From NCBI GenBank assembly GCA_021737875.1, contig JAIPDD010000010.1:1-33509 (forward strand): a stretch of 33,509 bases of DNA. Direction: 5' to 3'. Source of the DNA: Sulfuritalea sp. Its GTDB lineage: Bacteria > Pseudomonadota > Gammaproteobacteria > Burkholderiales > Burkholderiaceae_C. The notes under the pieces were generated by a model, which was not told the DNA's origin, searched no databases, and was given only the letters and a program-made list of their open reading frames with translations. Position 1 is the stretch's first letter; each line of letters starts with the position of its first letter. Of this stretch, positions 1 through 7,505 are shown one piece after another. The position numbers and the translations under genes are program-made.

Positions 1-108
1 CGAAGGATTGGTGGTGGCGTCTTGCGGCTTGAACGCGTCGAGCTGTTTGAAGTCTCCTGTGTCAGCGACCACGGTCGTGTATTGTTTGAGCGCGTTGAGT
101 TGGTTCAT
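1..108 (-). CDS. tal: transaldolase, N-terminal part (cut by window edge)
   Basis: Transaldolase moves a dihydroxyacetone unit between sugar phosphates in the non-oxidative pentose phosphate pathway, in the cytoplasm. Only the first 36 codons are inside the window. Reading leftwards from ATG at 108 they give a start of the form [19 protein letters not shown], then QPQD-like and DATTNPS segments, which closely match the TalB-type (class 1) N-terminus. The active-site lysine lies outside the window. No clear Shine-Dalgarno sequence precedes the ATG. The gene diverges from zwf across a 107-bp interval that contains an inverted repeat, so the two sugar genes may share regulation. The identification is firm despite the short segment because this N-terminal block is highly conserved. 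Confidence 0.9.
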   Translation of the reverse strand, partial: MNQLNALKQYTTVVADTGDFKQLDAFKPQDATTNPS

Positions 109-166
109 AAGAAAAATGAAGAAATACAGGTTTTAAATGCCAAGGACTTGAATTATCAATGAAACA

Positions 167-200
167 AAGTTACATTACAACGTCAATTTTTATGTAACTT
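167..200. promoter_or_regulatory. 9-bp inverted repeat between tal and zwf, candidate operator
   Basis: AAGTTACAT (167-175) and ATGTAACTT (192-200) are perfect inverted copies separated by 16 bp. A second TTACA overlaps at 175-179. The repeat sits immediately upstream of the zwf start at 216 and between two divergent sugar-metabolism genes. HexR, whose gene is two positions away, is known in gammaproteobacteria to bind TGTAA/TTACA-type half-sites. Assigning this repeat to HexR is inference only, since the half-sites are arranged outward rather than in the usual tight palindrome. Confidence 0.4.
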
Positions 201-215
201 ATCAACAACGCACAC

Positions 216-1688
216 ATGACTATGGGCTTTGATCTTGTTTTATTTGGTGGCACGGGCGATTTGGCATGGCGCAAATTGATGCCTGCACTGTTCCAGGCCT
301 TTCGCCACGGCACACTTCCTGAAGGCGGGCGCATCATTGGCGTGGGCCGCGATGACCTGACGCACGAACAATACCGCGCGCTGATCCAGGCCCGGTTTGA
401 CAAAGTGGAGTTGGCCAAGCGCCCCAGTGCCGAGGAGTTTGCACGGTTTGCAGCGATTTTGGAATTTGTGCGCATGGATTTATCCAAACCCGAAGACTAC
501 GCGCACCTCGCTACAAGCTTGCAAACCCGCAGCGCCACAACGGTGGTGATGTATGTGGCCACGGCGCCATCGCTGTTCACCACCGTCTGCGAACAACTCG
601 CAGCTGCCGGACTGAATACGCCCCAAACCCGCGTGGTTCTTGAAAAACCCTTGGGCCATGACCTGGCTTCCAACCGCGCCATCAACCAAACCGTTCGCCG
701 CTTTTTTGAAGAAAAACAGGTTTTCCGTATTGACCATTACTTGGGCAAACCCGCGGTACAAAACCTGTTTGCACTGCGTTTTGGCAATGCCTTGTTTGAA
801 CCCTTGTGGCGGCGTGAACACATTGCCAACATTCAAATCACCATCGCCGAAGACTTGGGCGTGGAGAGCCGCGGCGCGTTTTATGAAACCACCGGAGCGC
901 TGCGCGATATGGTGCAAAACCACGCGCTGCAACTGCTGTGCGCCATTGGCATGGAGCCGCCCATCAACGCCCACGCCGATGCCATCCGCGATGAAAAACT
1001 CAAGGTCTTGCGCTCGCTCAAGCCCTGGACCGCAGCCACCTTGGCCAGCGATGTGGTGCGCGGCCAATACGCCAGTGGCACCAGCGCAGGCACACCCGTC
1101 CCGGCCTACCGCGATGAGCCAGGCGTCAACCCACACAGCCAGACGGAAACGTTTGTCGCTTTACGCACCGAGATTGCCAATTGGCGCTGGGCCGGCGTGC
1201 CGTTTTACATCCGCACAGGAAAACGCCTGGCCGGACGCGACGCCCGCATTGTGGTGAATTTTCGACCGACACCCCACGCGATCTTTAACGCCTCCAGCGC
1301 CATGGGCAACCAGCTCGTGATTAACTTGCAACCTAAAGATGGCTTGGAGTTGCATCTCTTGGCGCAAGGCCAAGACAACCGAAAAACCCGCGCAAGCGCA
1401 GCGCAAGCCTTGGCACCCGTGCAGTTGGACTTGGACTTTGACAAACGTTTTGGCTCCGAGCGGGTGGGGGCCTATGAGCGCTTGCTGCTCGATGTCATTG
1501 ACGGGCGCCTCAACTTATTTGTGCGCAGTGATGAACAAGAAGAAGCTTGGCGCTGGGTCGAGCCCTTGATCAAACATTGGGCGTCTGATGCCCAAGGTCC
1601 GCGCCCTTATGCCGCTGGAACCTGGGGGCCTAGCGCGTCTAGCGCAATGATTGCCCGCGATGGTTTTTGCTGGGATGAAGAGTCGTAA
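216..1688 (+). CDS. zwf: glucose-6-phosphate 1-dehydrogenase
   Basis: Oxidises glucose-6-phosphate to 6-phosphogluconolactone with reduction of NADP+ (or NAD+), feeding the oxidative pentose phosphate and Entner-Doudoroff routes in the cytoplasm. The 490-residue product has the family's usual length. The N-terminal dinucleotide-binding motif GGTGDLA is at residues 11-17, EKPLG at about 143-147, and the substrate-binding and catalytic signature RIDHYLGK at 171-178. The C-terminal all-G6PDH domain follows without a break. ATG at 216 places the nucleotide-binding strand in the expected position. A second ATG two codons later is possible, and neither has a good Shine-Dalgarno sequence. hexR follows after 27 bp on the same strand, suggesting co-transcription. 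Confidence 0.97.
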   Translation: MTMGFDLVLFGGTGDLAWRKLMPALFQAFRHGTLPEGGRIIGVGRDDLTHEQYRALIQARFDKVELAKRPSAEEFARFAAILEFVRMDLSKPEDYAHLATSLQTRSATTVVMYVATAPSLFTTVCEQLAAAGLNTPQTRVVLEKPLGHDLASNRAINQTVRRFFEEKQVFRIDHYLGKPAVQNLFALRFGNALFEPLWRREHIANIQITIAEDLGVESRGAFYETTGALRDMVQNHALQLLCAIGMEPPINAHADAIRDEKLKVLRSLKPWTAATLASDVVRGQYASGTSAGTPVPAYRDEPGVNPHSQTETFVALRTEIANWRWAGVPFYIRTGKRLAGRDARIVVNFRPTPHAIFNASSAMGNQLVINLQPKDGLELHLLAQGQDNRKTRASAAQALAPVQLDLDFDKRFGSERVGAYERLLLDVIDGRLNLFVRSDEQEEAWRWVEPLIKHWASDAQGPRPYAAGTWGPSASSAMIARDGFCWDEES

Positions 1689-1715
1689 TTCACGCCTGAG
1701 TTGAAAGGGAACGCC

Positions 1716-2564
1716 ATGTTGGACCGTATCAAAGCCTCTTTGCCTTCGCTGGCTCCTGCTGAGCAACGGGTTGGGAAACTGTGTTTGGCAGATCCCCGCG
1801 CATTTGCCAAATTGCCCGTGAGTGAGTTGGCCGATCGCGCCCATGTAAGCAAGCCAACCGTGGTTCGTTTTTGCCGCAGCGTGGGCTACGACGGCTTGTC
1901 GGACTTCAAGTTAAAACTGGCGGGAACCGTCAACGAGGGCGTTCCATTTATTCACCGCAGCGTCGACGCCGATGACAAGATTGGCGACGTGATGGTCAAG
2001 GTCATTGACAACACGGTGGCGGCATTGCTGAAGTACCGCAACGACGCCAGTACCTTGGCGATTGAAAAAGCCGTAGTGGCTTTGGTACAGGCATACCAGG
2101 CGGGCCGGCAGATTCAATTTTTTGGCGTGGGCAACTCCGGCATCGTGGCCCAAGACGCGCAGCACAAGTTTTTCAGGCTCGGTGTCAGTACAACAGCCTA
2201 CAGCGACGGCCATATGCAGGTCATGAGTGCGTCTGTATTGAAGGCGGGCGATTGCGTGGTGGTCATTAGCAACTCTGGTCGCACCCGCGACCTGATGGAC
2301 GCCTGTGACATCGCCCGCAAGAACGGTGCGACCACCATCGTGATGACCGCCAGCGGATCGCCTTTGGCCAGCGCTGGACATATTCACTTGAGCGCCGACC
2401 ACCCCGAAGGCTACGACAAATACAGCCCCATGGTTTCACGCTTGCTGCACCTGATGATGATTGACATTTTGGCCACCGCGGTGGCGCTGCGCATTGGCAG
2501 TGCGACCTTGCAGCCCATGCTCAGTGAGATGCGCCAAAATTTGCGGAGCAAGCGCTACGCTTAA
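1716..2564 (+). CDS. hexR: RpiR/HexR family transcriptional regulator
   Basis: Predicted DNA-binding regulator of hexose catabolism. HexR proteins usually repress zwf and Entner-Doudoroff genes and are released by 2-keto-3-deoxy-6-phosphogluconate. The 282-residue protein has an N-terminal HTH_6 domain (residues ~1-77) with a recognition segment around VSKPTVVRFCRSVGY. A C-terminal SIS sugar-phosphate-binding domain (~125-260) follows, with FGVGNSG and the VISNSGRTRD loop. The ATG at 1716 is preceded by AAAGGGA at a suitable distance; a TTG 15 bases upstream is in frame but less likely. Placement directly after zwf supports the HexR assignment over other RpiR-family members. No phosphoglucose isomerase gene follows; the next gene is convergent hprK. 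Confidence 0.85.
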   Translation: MLDRIKASLPSLAPAEQRVGKLCLADPRAFAKLPVSELADRAHVSKPTVVRFCRSVGYDGLSDFKLKLAGTVNEGVPFIHRSVDADDKIGDVMVKVIDNTVAALLKYRNDASTLAIEKAVVALVQAYQAGRQIQFFGVGNSGIVAQDAQHKFFRLGVSTTAYSDGHMQVMSASVLKAGDCVVVISNSGRTRDLMDACDIARKNGATTIVMTASGSPLASAGHIHLSADHPEGYDKYSPMVSRLLHLMMIDILATAVALRIGSATLQPMLSEMRQNLRSKRYA

Positions 2565-2590
2565 ACGCAGCCACCAGTCCTGACCTTGTT

Positions 2591-3541
2591 TTAGCCGCCG
2601 AGCTCCATGGCTTTGCGTTGGCGATCGACAAAGTCTTGGTAGGTGTCAATTCCACGCAGCTGCAAAATAGTATTGCGCACCGCGGCTTCCACCAGCACCG
2701 CGATATTGCGGCCCGCCACCACTTGAATCATAACTTTGCGCACAGGAATTCCGGCCACGTCTTGGGTCAGCGGCTCAAAGGGAATGCGGTCGTAATCGCG
2801 CTCCAAAGTTTCTTTGCGCACCAAATGCACAATCAACTTCAGCCGCATTTTTCGGCGCACCGCGGTTTCACCAAAAATCGCACGGATGTCTAAAAGGCCA
2901 ATGCCGCGCACCTCTAGCAAGTTTTGCAAGAGCTCTGGGCAGCGGCCTTCAATCGTGGTTTGGTTGATACGGAACAAATCCACCGCATCATCGGCAACCA
3001 AGCCATTCCCACGGGAAATCAGCTCCAAGCCCAGTTCGCTTTTTCCCAGGCCCGATTCGCCGGTGATCAAGACGCCTAAGCCCAAAATATCCATGAACAC
3101 GCCATGCATCGATACCCGATCGGCAAAGTGCTTGGACAAATACGCGCGCAAAACATCAATCACAAACGCCGATGAATCCTTGGTTGCAAACATCGGGATT
3201 TGCGCGTTTTCGCACATGGCCAACATGGCCGGTGGCGCTACTTGGCCATCAGCCAATACCACCACAGGCGGCTCTAGCGTAACGATACGGGAGATGCGCC
3301 GTGCGCAATCTTCGGGGGTGGCGTTGGTAATGTAGGCAATTTCCCGCTCACCCAAAATTTGAACGCGGTAGGGGTGGATGTAGTTGAGGTAGCCCACCAA
3401 ATCGGCACCCGAACGCGCCGCGCGGACCGCGACTTCGTCAAAGCGCCGCTCTGAAGCCCCTAGGCCTGCCACCCATTCCCAATGCAGGTAATTGCGAAAG
3501 GCTTCAAATAAAACGTCAGCGCTGACTGCGGTAGGTTTCAC
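2591..3541 (-). CDS. hprK: HPr kinase/phosphorylase
   Basis: Bifunctional enzyme that phosphorylates and dephosphorylates the regulatory serine of the PTS protein HPr in the cytoplasm. The 316-residue protein is of family length. The N-terminal HprK domain is followed by the P-loop GESGLGKS (residues 161-168), the conserved MHGV histidine (146), and the family signature [15 protein letters not shown]. Translation starts at GTG 3541, preceded by AAGGA. The gene lies 38 bp downstream of ptsN on the same strand, the usual betaproteobacterial pairing, so it probably modulates the nitrogen PTS rather than carbohydrate uptake. hexR converges from the other side with a 26-bp gap. Confidence 0.95.
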   Translation of the reverse strand: MKPTAVSADVLFEAFRNYLHWEWVAGLGASERRFDEVAVRAARSGADLVGYLNYIHPYRVQILGEREIAYITNATPEDCARRISRIVTLEPPVVVLADGQVAPPAMLAMCENAQIPMFATKDSSAFVIDVLRAYLSKHFADRVSMHGVFMDILGLGVLITGESGLGKSELGLELISRGNGLVADDAVDLFRINQTTIEGRCPELLQNLLEVRGIGLLDIRAIFGETAVRRKMRLKLIVHLVRKETLERDYDRIPFEPLTQDVAGIPVRKVMIQVVAGRNIAVLVEAAVRNTILQLRGIDTYQDFVDRQRKAMELGG

Positions 3542-3579
3542 GTTTTAAATCCTTTGAAACGCGCAGTGGGGTGAGGCCA

Positions 3580-4047
3580 TTAGGCCACGCGTGAGGACAG
3601 CCAGCCTGTTAGCAAGCCGTGCAGTTGTGCCGCGTCGGTGCTAGCGGTCAGTCGCTGGCGCAACTCCACATCACTGAGGAGCTCGGCAATTTCAGACAAA
3701 ATTTCCAAATGCTTTTGGGTTGCGGCCTCAGGCACAAGTAAAAAAATCAGCAGCGTGACAGGCAGGTCATCGGGCGCGTCAAACCCGATCGGGGCCAAGA
3801 GCTGAAAGACCGCAGCCATGGGAGACTTCAAACCCTTGATGCGCCCATGGGGAATGGCCACGCCATGACCCAAACCAGTTGAGCCCAAGCGTTCTCTGGA
3901 AAAAAGACTGTCGGTGATGAGGGCGCGACTCAGGCCGTGCAAGTTCTCAAACAACAAACCGGCTTCTTCAAACGCACGCTTTTTACTGGTCACGTCCACC
4001 TGGGCTAGGACTTGTTCAGGAGGCAAGAGTGACGCGAGGCGATTCAT
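3580..4047 (-). CDS. ptsN: PTS IIA-like nitrogen-regulatory protein PtsN (EIIA-Ntr)
   Basis: Phosphoryl acceptor at the end of the nitrogen PTS chain (EI-Ntr, NPr/HPr, EIIA-Ntr). It acts as a cytoplasmic regulator by protein contacts rather than in sugar transport. The 155-residue protein is a single PTS_EIIA type-2 domain, with the phosphorylatable histidine at residue 67 in GVAIPHGRI and a C-terminal QKHLEILSEIAELL helix typical of the family. I chose ATG 4047; an upstream in-frame TTG would extend into the terminator of hpf. No obvious Shine-Dalgarno sequence precedes the ATG. The start lies only about 20 bases beyond that terminator, so expression depends on read-through or on a promoter inside hpf. 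Confidence 0.93.
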   Translation of the reverse strand: MNRLASLLPPEQVLAQVDVTSKKRAFEEAGLLFENLHGLSRALITDSLFSRERLGSTGLGHGVAIPHGRIKGLKSPMAAVFQLLAPIGFDAPDDLPVTLLIFLLVPEAATQKHLEILSEIAELLSDVELRQRLTASTDAAQLHGLLTGWLSSRVA

Positions 4048-4065
4048 AAGTGAGCGGATTATGCA

Positions 4066-4093
4066 CAAAAAAACCGCCCTGATAAGGGCGGTT
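4066..4093 (-). terminator. intrinsic terminator after hpf
   Basis: Read on the minus strand, AACCGCCCT and AGGGCGGTT form a perfect 9-bp GC-rich stem with a 4-base loop, followed directly by a run of seven T. This is a textbook Rho-independent terminator. It lies about 37 bases after the hpf stop codon and about 20 bases before the ptsN start. Confidence 0.9.
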
Positions 4094-4129
4094 GACCGTG
4101 TTTGAGGGCCTGTGGGCCTCTTCCTTTGC

Positions 4130-4459
4130 CTACATCAGTCGCTTTGGTGCCTCATGGTGGTGGTTTTTAATGCGGTCTTTGTGCCGAACCACTTGGCGAT
4201 CGAGCTTGTCGACCAGGTCATCCACAGCCGCGTACAGGTCTTCGTGGGTGCTTTCGGCAAACATGTCGCTGCCTTTGACGTGGATGTTGCATTCTGCACG
4301 TTGTCGACCTTCTTTTTCTTTTTGTTTTTCTACCGAGAGCAAAACTTTGACATCGACCAACTGATCAAAGTGCCTCATTATTCGATCGAGCTTGCCGGTA
4401 ACGTAAGAACGTAGTGCAGGGGTAACTTCCAGGTGATGGCCGCTGATCGTTAAATTCAT
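4130..4459 (-). CDS. hpf: ribosome hibernation-promoting factor (HPF/YfiA family)
   Basis: Binds the decoding region of the 30S subunit and helps form inactive ribosomes under starvation or stationary phase. The 109-residue protein is the short form, with no long C-terminal dimerisation domain. It begins [20 protein letters not shown], continues through the basic helix region, and ends in a histidine- and basic-rich tail ([16 protein letters not shown]). ATG 4459 is preceded by GGAGGCGATTT, a strong Shine-Dalgarno sequence; the longer upstream open frame has no family similarity. In many Burkholderiales this gene follows rpoN. Here no rpoN is adjacent; corA diverges instead. It heads the hpf-ptsN-hprK set but is separated from ptsN by a terminator. 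Confidence 0.93.
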   Translation of the reverse strand: MNLTISGHHLEVTPALRSYVTGKLDRIMRHFDQLVDVKVLLSVEKQKEKEGRQRAECNIHVKGSDMFAESTHEDLYAAVDDLVDKLDRQVVRHKDRIKNHHHEAPKRLM

Positions 4460-4781
4460 AAATCGCCTCCAGTTGCATTCAAGGTAGGTATTGCCTGCGC
4501 CCGAGGCGCTAGGCACACGAGTGGAAATCGGCAAACAGTTGCTGCTTCCGATTTCACTATGCGCTTGTTTTTTGGTAATTGCAATGTCTTTCGATATTGC
4601 AGCGCAACAAGGGCGGCGCTGGTGAGATAATTGCGGCATTCGCATTTTTGGAGAGCATTTCTTGGACAACTACCCCAGTCGGTAGCTTTCGGATGGTTAA
4701 GGTCTTAGAACCCATCGTTCGGAAGCTGCTTTATCGCCCCGCCCACCCGAAGCTTTGGTTTCAAACCTCTATTCATCGCCC
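4460..4781. other. intergenic interval between divergent hpf and corA
   Basis: This 322-bp stretch contains no recognisable gene. It should hold the promoters for hpf (leftwards) and corA (rightwards). A perfect 8-bp inverted repeat lies at 4524-4555. TG-A-GATAAT at 4623-4631 resembles an extended -10 element for corA, but no -35 hexamer sits at a good distance, so the corA leader could be about 140 bases long. I see no convincing sigma-54 site and no known riboswitch. Confidence 0.5.
4524..4555. repeat. 8-bp inverted repeat upstream of hpf
   Basis: GAAATCGG (4524-4531) and CCGATTTC (4548-4555) are perfect inverted copies with a 16-bp spacer. Allowing one bulged base, the arms extend by GT/AC to 10 pairs. 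The element ends about 65 bp upstream of the hpf start, so it may be an operator or a leader hairpin. No T-run follows on either strand, which argues against a terminator. Confidence 0.5.
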
Positions 4782-5768
4782 ATGCTCAACATTTTCACCT
4801 TGGCCAACGGCCGCCTCTTCCAAGAAGAGATTGAGTCCCTGGAAGAACTCTCCAAATTTCAACCCATTTGGGTCGATTTGGAATCTCCCACCATCGAAGA
4901 AAAACGCTGGATCAAACAGTATTACGGCCTGTCCATCCCTGAAGATGCGATGGACGAAGATATTGAGGAGTCTGCGCGTTTTTACGAAGAAGACAACGGC
5001 GAATTGCATATTCGCAGTGACTTCTTAATTGCCGATGAAGACGAGCCACGCACCGTTCGCTGCGCGTTTATCTTGAATCAGTTCAATGCCGATCTGCGCA
5101 GTAAAGGCATTCTGTTTTCCATCCATGACGAATCCGTTCCTGTGTTTCGCCTTTTGCGCTTGCGCGCTCGGCGCGCACCGGGCCTGATTGAAGATGACAA
5201 AGACGTTTTGCTCAAGCTCTTCGATGCTGACGCCGAATACTCGGCCGATACGCTTGAAGGTATTTACGACGAGTTAGAAAAAGCTGGTAAAAAAGTCCTG
5301 TCTGGCGATGTCAGCGATGCCTTGGCTGGTGAGGTGCTTGGTGCGATCGCACACCAAGAAGACTTGAACGGCCGCATTCGCCGCAATGTCATGGACACGC
5401 GCCGCGCAGTGAGTTTCATGATGCGCTCCAAAATGCTCAACAGCGAACAATTTGAAGAGGCCCGCCAAATTTTGCGCGACATTGAGTCCTTGGACTCGCA
5501 CACGGCCTTTTTGTTTGACAAGATCAACTTCTTGATGGACGCCACCGTGGGTTTCATCAACATCAACCAGAACAAGATCATCAAGATCTTCTCAGTGGCC
5601 AGTGTCGCTTTGCTGCCGCCTACCTTGATTGCCAGTTTGTACGGCATGAACTTTCAGTACATGCCCGAACTGTCACAGTCCTGGGGCTACCCCTACGCAT
5701 TGGCACTCATGGCGGCCAGCGCGGTCGTGCCGATGTGGTACTTCCGCCGCCGGGGTTGGCTCAAGTAA
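4782..5768 (+). CDS. corA: CorA-type magnesium/cobalt transporter
   Basis: Inner-membrane pentameric channel for Mg2+ (also Co2+ and Ni2+ in the family). The 328-residue protein has a large acidic cytoplasmic N-terminal domain, a long helical stalk, then two C-terminal membrane segments. The universal selectivity motif YGMN is at about residues 287-290, ending the first segment, and the tail FRRRGWLK is strongly basic, as expected for the cytoplasmic end. I chose ATG 4782; an in-frame TTG at 4755 would add nine residues without support. The gene is alone on its strand, divergent from hpf and convergent with fadD, with 25 bp between the two stops. Confidence 0.94.
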   Translation: MLNIFTLANGRLFQEEIESLEELSKFQPIWVDLESPTIEEKRWIKQYYGLSIPEDAMDEDIEESARFYEEDNGELHIRSDFLIADEDEPRTVRCAFILNQFNADLRSKGILFSIHDESVPVFRLLRLRARRAPGLIEDDKDVLLKLFDADAEYSADTLEGIYDELEKAGKKVLSGDVSDALAGEVLGAIAHQEDLNGRIRRNVMDTRRAVSFMMRSKMLNSEQFEEARQILRDIESLDSHTAFLFDKINFLMDATVGFININQNKIIKIFSVASVALLPPTLIASLYGMNFQYMPELSQSWGYPYALALMAASAVVPMWYFRRRGWLK

Positions 5769-5793
5769 GCCTCCAACAGCAGGTTGGCTGCTT

Positions 5794-7473
5794 CTAGCCA
5801 CGCAATTCGCGGCGCAAAATTTTCCCGACAGGCGTTTTGGGTAAGTCGGCACGAAACTCGATCACTTTGGGTTGTTTGTAACCCGTGAGGTTTTCTTTGC
5901 AATGGGCGCGCACCGCAGCTTCACTTAAGTTGGGGTCTTTTTTCACGATCACTAGTTTGACCGCCTCGCCGGTTTGGTCGTCAGCCATGCCAATACAGGC
6001 ACACTCCATCACGCCTGCGAGCTGGGCCACGACGTCTTCAATTTCAGTGGGATACACATTGAAGCCACTGACCAAAATCATGTCCTTTTTGCGGTCCACA
6101 ATTTTGAAGTAGCCCCGCGCGTCTACGGTTCCGATATCGCCCGACTTGAAGTAGCCATCCAAGGTCATCACTTTGGCGGTTTCATCCGGGCGCTGCCAGT
6201 ACCCTGCCATCACCTGCGGGCCTTTGATCGCGATCTCTCCAGACTGCCCCGGCGCCGTTTCGTTGCCGTCATCGTCAAGCAACTTCATGAAGGTGCTCGG
6301 TAGCGGGATGCCGATGGTGCCGGTGTAGGCGGTATCGGTCACCACGTTGCAACTGGCTGAAGGGGAGGTTTCGCTCAGACCGTACCCTTCACAAATAGGA
6401 CAGCCTGTTTTATCCACCCAGAGTTTGGCAACACTGCTTTGGACTGCGGTACCGCCGCCCACTGACACCTTGAGGTGGCTCCAGTCCACGGTATTGAAAT
6501 CGGGGTGGTTCGCCAAACCATTAAAGAGCGTATTGACTGCAGGAAAACTGTGGATACGGTGCTTTGCCAACTCTTTGAGAACCGCAGGAATATCCCGCGG
6601 ATTGGGGATCAAGATTAGCTTGCCACCGGTGCGCATGCTGAGCATCATGCCCACTGTGAACGCAAAAATATGGTACAGCGGCAGGGCACAAACGCCTGTG
6701 GGTTGTTCGTTGGCCGGCACCTTCGCCATCACGGGCTGGTTCCAAGCTTCTGACTGCAACACATTGGCAATCAGGTTGCGATGCAGCAAGACGGCGCCTT
6801 TGGAGACCCCAGTCGTACCGCCGGTGTATTGCAACACCGCCACTTCGTCAGCCTGCAAGATGGGTTTAGAAAATGGCGCAGCAGAACCAATCGCGATGGC
6901 TGAATTAAAGCGAACAGCGGTAGGCAAGTTAAACGAGGGAACCAACTTCTTGACGTTGCGCACCACGTAATTGACCAAAGTACCCTTGAGCCATCCGAGC
7001 TGATCGCCCATGGCGCACAGCACCACATGCTTGACCGACGTTGCTTCTATGCATTTTTCTAAGGTATTGGCAAAATTCTCAATAATGACAATGGCCTTGG
7101 CGCCCGAGTCTTTGAGCTGGTGCTCCAATTCGCGCGGGGTGTACAAGGGGTTGACATTCACCACCACAAAACCTGCGCGCAAAATTCCAGCCACAGCTAC
7201 CGGGTATTGCGGCACATTGGGCATCATGATCGCGACCCGGTCCCCTTTGACCAACCCTAAGCTTTGCAAATACGCCGCAAATGCGTGGCTTAATTGGTCC
7301 GTCTGCGCAAAGCTGATGTCCTTGCCCATGAAGCTGTAGGCCACTTTATGGGCGTGTTTTTGAAAGCTTTCTTCCATCAACGCAACCAAGGACGGGTAAA
7401 TGGACGCGTCGATATCCGCAGGCACGCCTGCGGGGTAGCTAGAGAGCCAAATACGCTCGGAACTTTGCATCAT
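5794..7473 (-). CDS. fadD: long-chain fatty-acid-CoA ligase (FadD-like)
   Basis: ATP-dependent acyl-CoA synthetase that activates fatty acids for beta-oxidation or lipid synthesis, working at the inner face of the cytoplasmic membrane. The 559-residue length matches FadD. The AMP-binding P-loop YTGGTTGVSKG is at residues 216-226, followed by the FadD-type GYGLSETSP motif, the SGDIG and DRKKDMILVSGFNVYP hinge region, and the C-terminal catalytic lysine segment in KTPVGKILRREL. ATG 7473 has AAGGGA upstream; a second ATG follows directly. It starts 32 bp after the pntB stop on the same strand, so it may be read from the pnt transcript. Long-chain specificity is inferred from overall similarity and not proven. 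Confidence 0.9.
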   Translation of the reverse strand: MMQSSERIWLSSYPAGVPADIDASIYPSLVALMEESFQKHAHKVAYSFMGKDISFAQTDQLSHAFAAYLQSLGLVKGDRVAIMMPNVPQYPVAVAGILRAGFVVVNVNPLYTPRELEHQLKDSGAKAIVIIENFANTLEKCIEATSVKHVVLCAMGDQLGWLKGTLVNYVVRNVKKLVPSFNLPTAVRFNSAIAIGSAAPFSKPILQADEVAVLQYTGGTTGVSKGAVLLHRNLIANVLQSEAWNQPVMAKVPANEQPTGVCALPLYHIFAFTVGMMLSMRTGGKLILIPNPRDIPAVLKELAKHRIHSFPAVNTLFNGLANHPDFNTVDWSHLKVSVGGGTAVQSSVAKLWVDKTGCPICEGYGLSETSPSASCNVVTDTAYTGTIGIPLPSTFMKLLDDDGNETAPGQSGEIAIKGPQVMAGYWQRPDETAKVMTLDGYFKSGDIGTVDARGYFKIVDRKKDMILVSGFNVYPTEIEDVVAQLAGVMECACIGMADDQTGEAVKLVIVKKDPNLSEAAVRAHCKENLTGYKQPKVIEFRADLPKTPVGKILRRELRG

Positions 7474-7505
7474 TGTTTCCCTTTTTATAGTCTGCTGCTT
7501 GCGCT

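Noticed and set aside
480-1136. 218-residue open frame antisense to zwf
   Set aside because: It mirrors the strongly supported zwf frame and has no recognisable family motifs.
4460-4669. Upstream extension of the hpf frame to 179 residues
   Set aside because: The extra 70 residues resemble nothing in the HPF family, and a strong Shine-Dalgarno sequence precedes the internal ATG at 4459.
5778-5792. AGCAG/CTGCT hairpin between corA and fadD
   Set aside because: Five weak pairs with no T-run on either strand; not enough to call a terminator.
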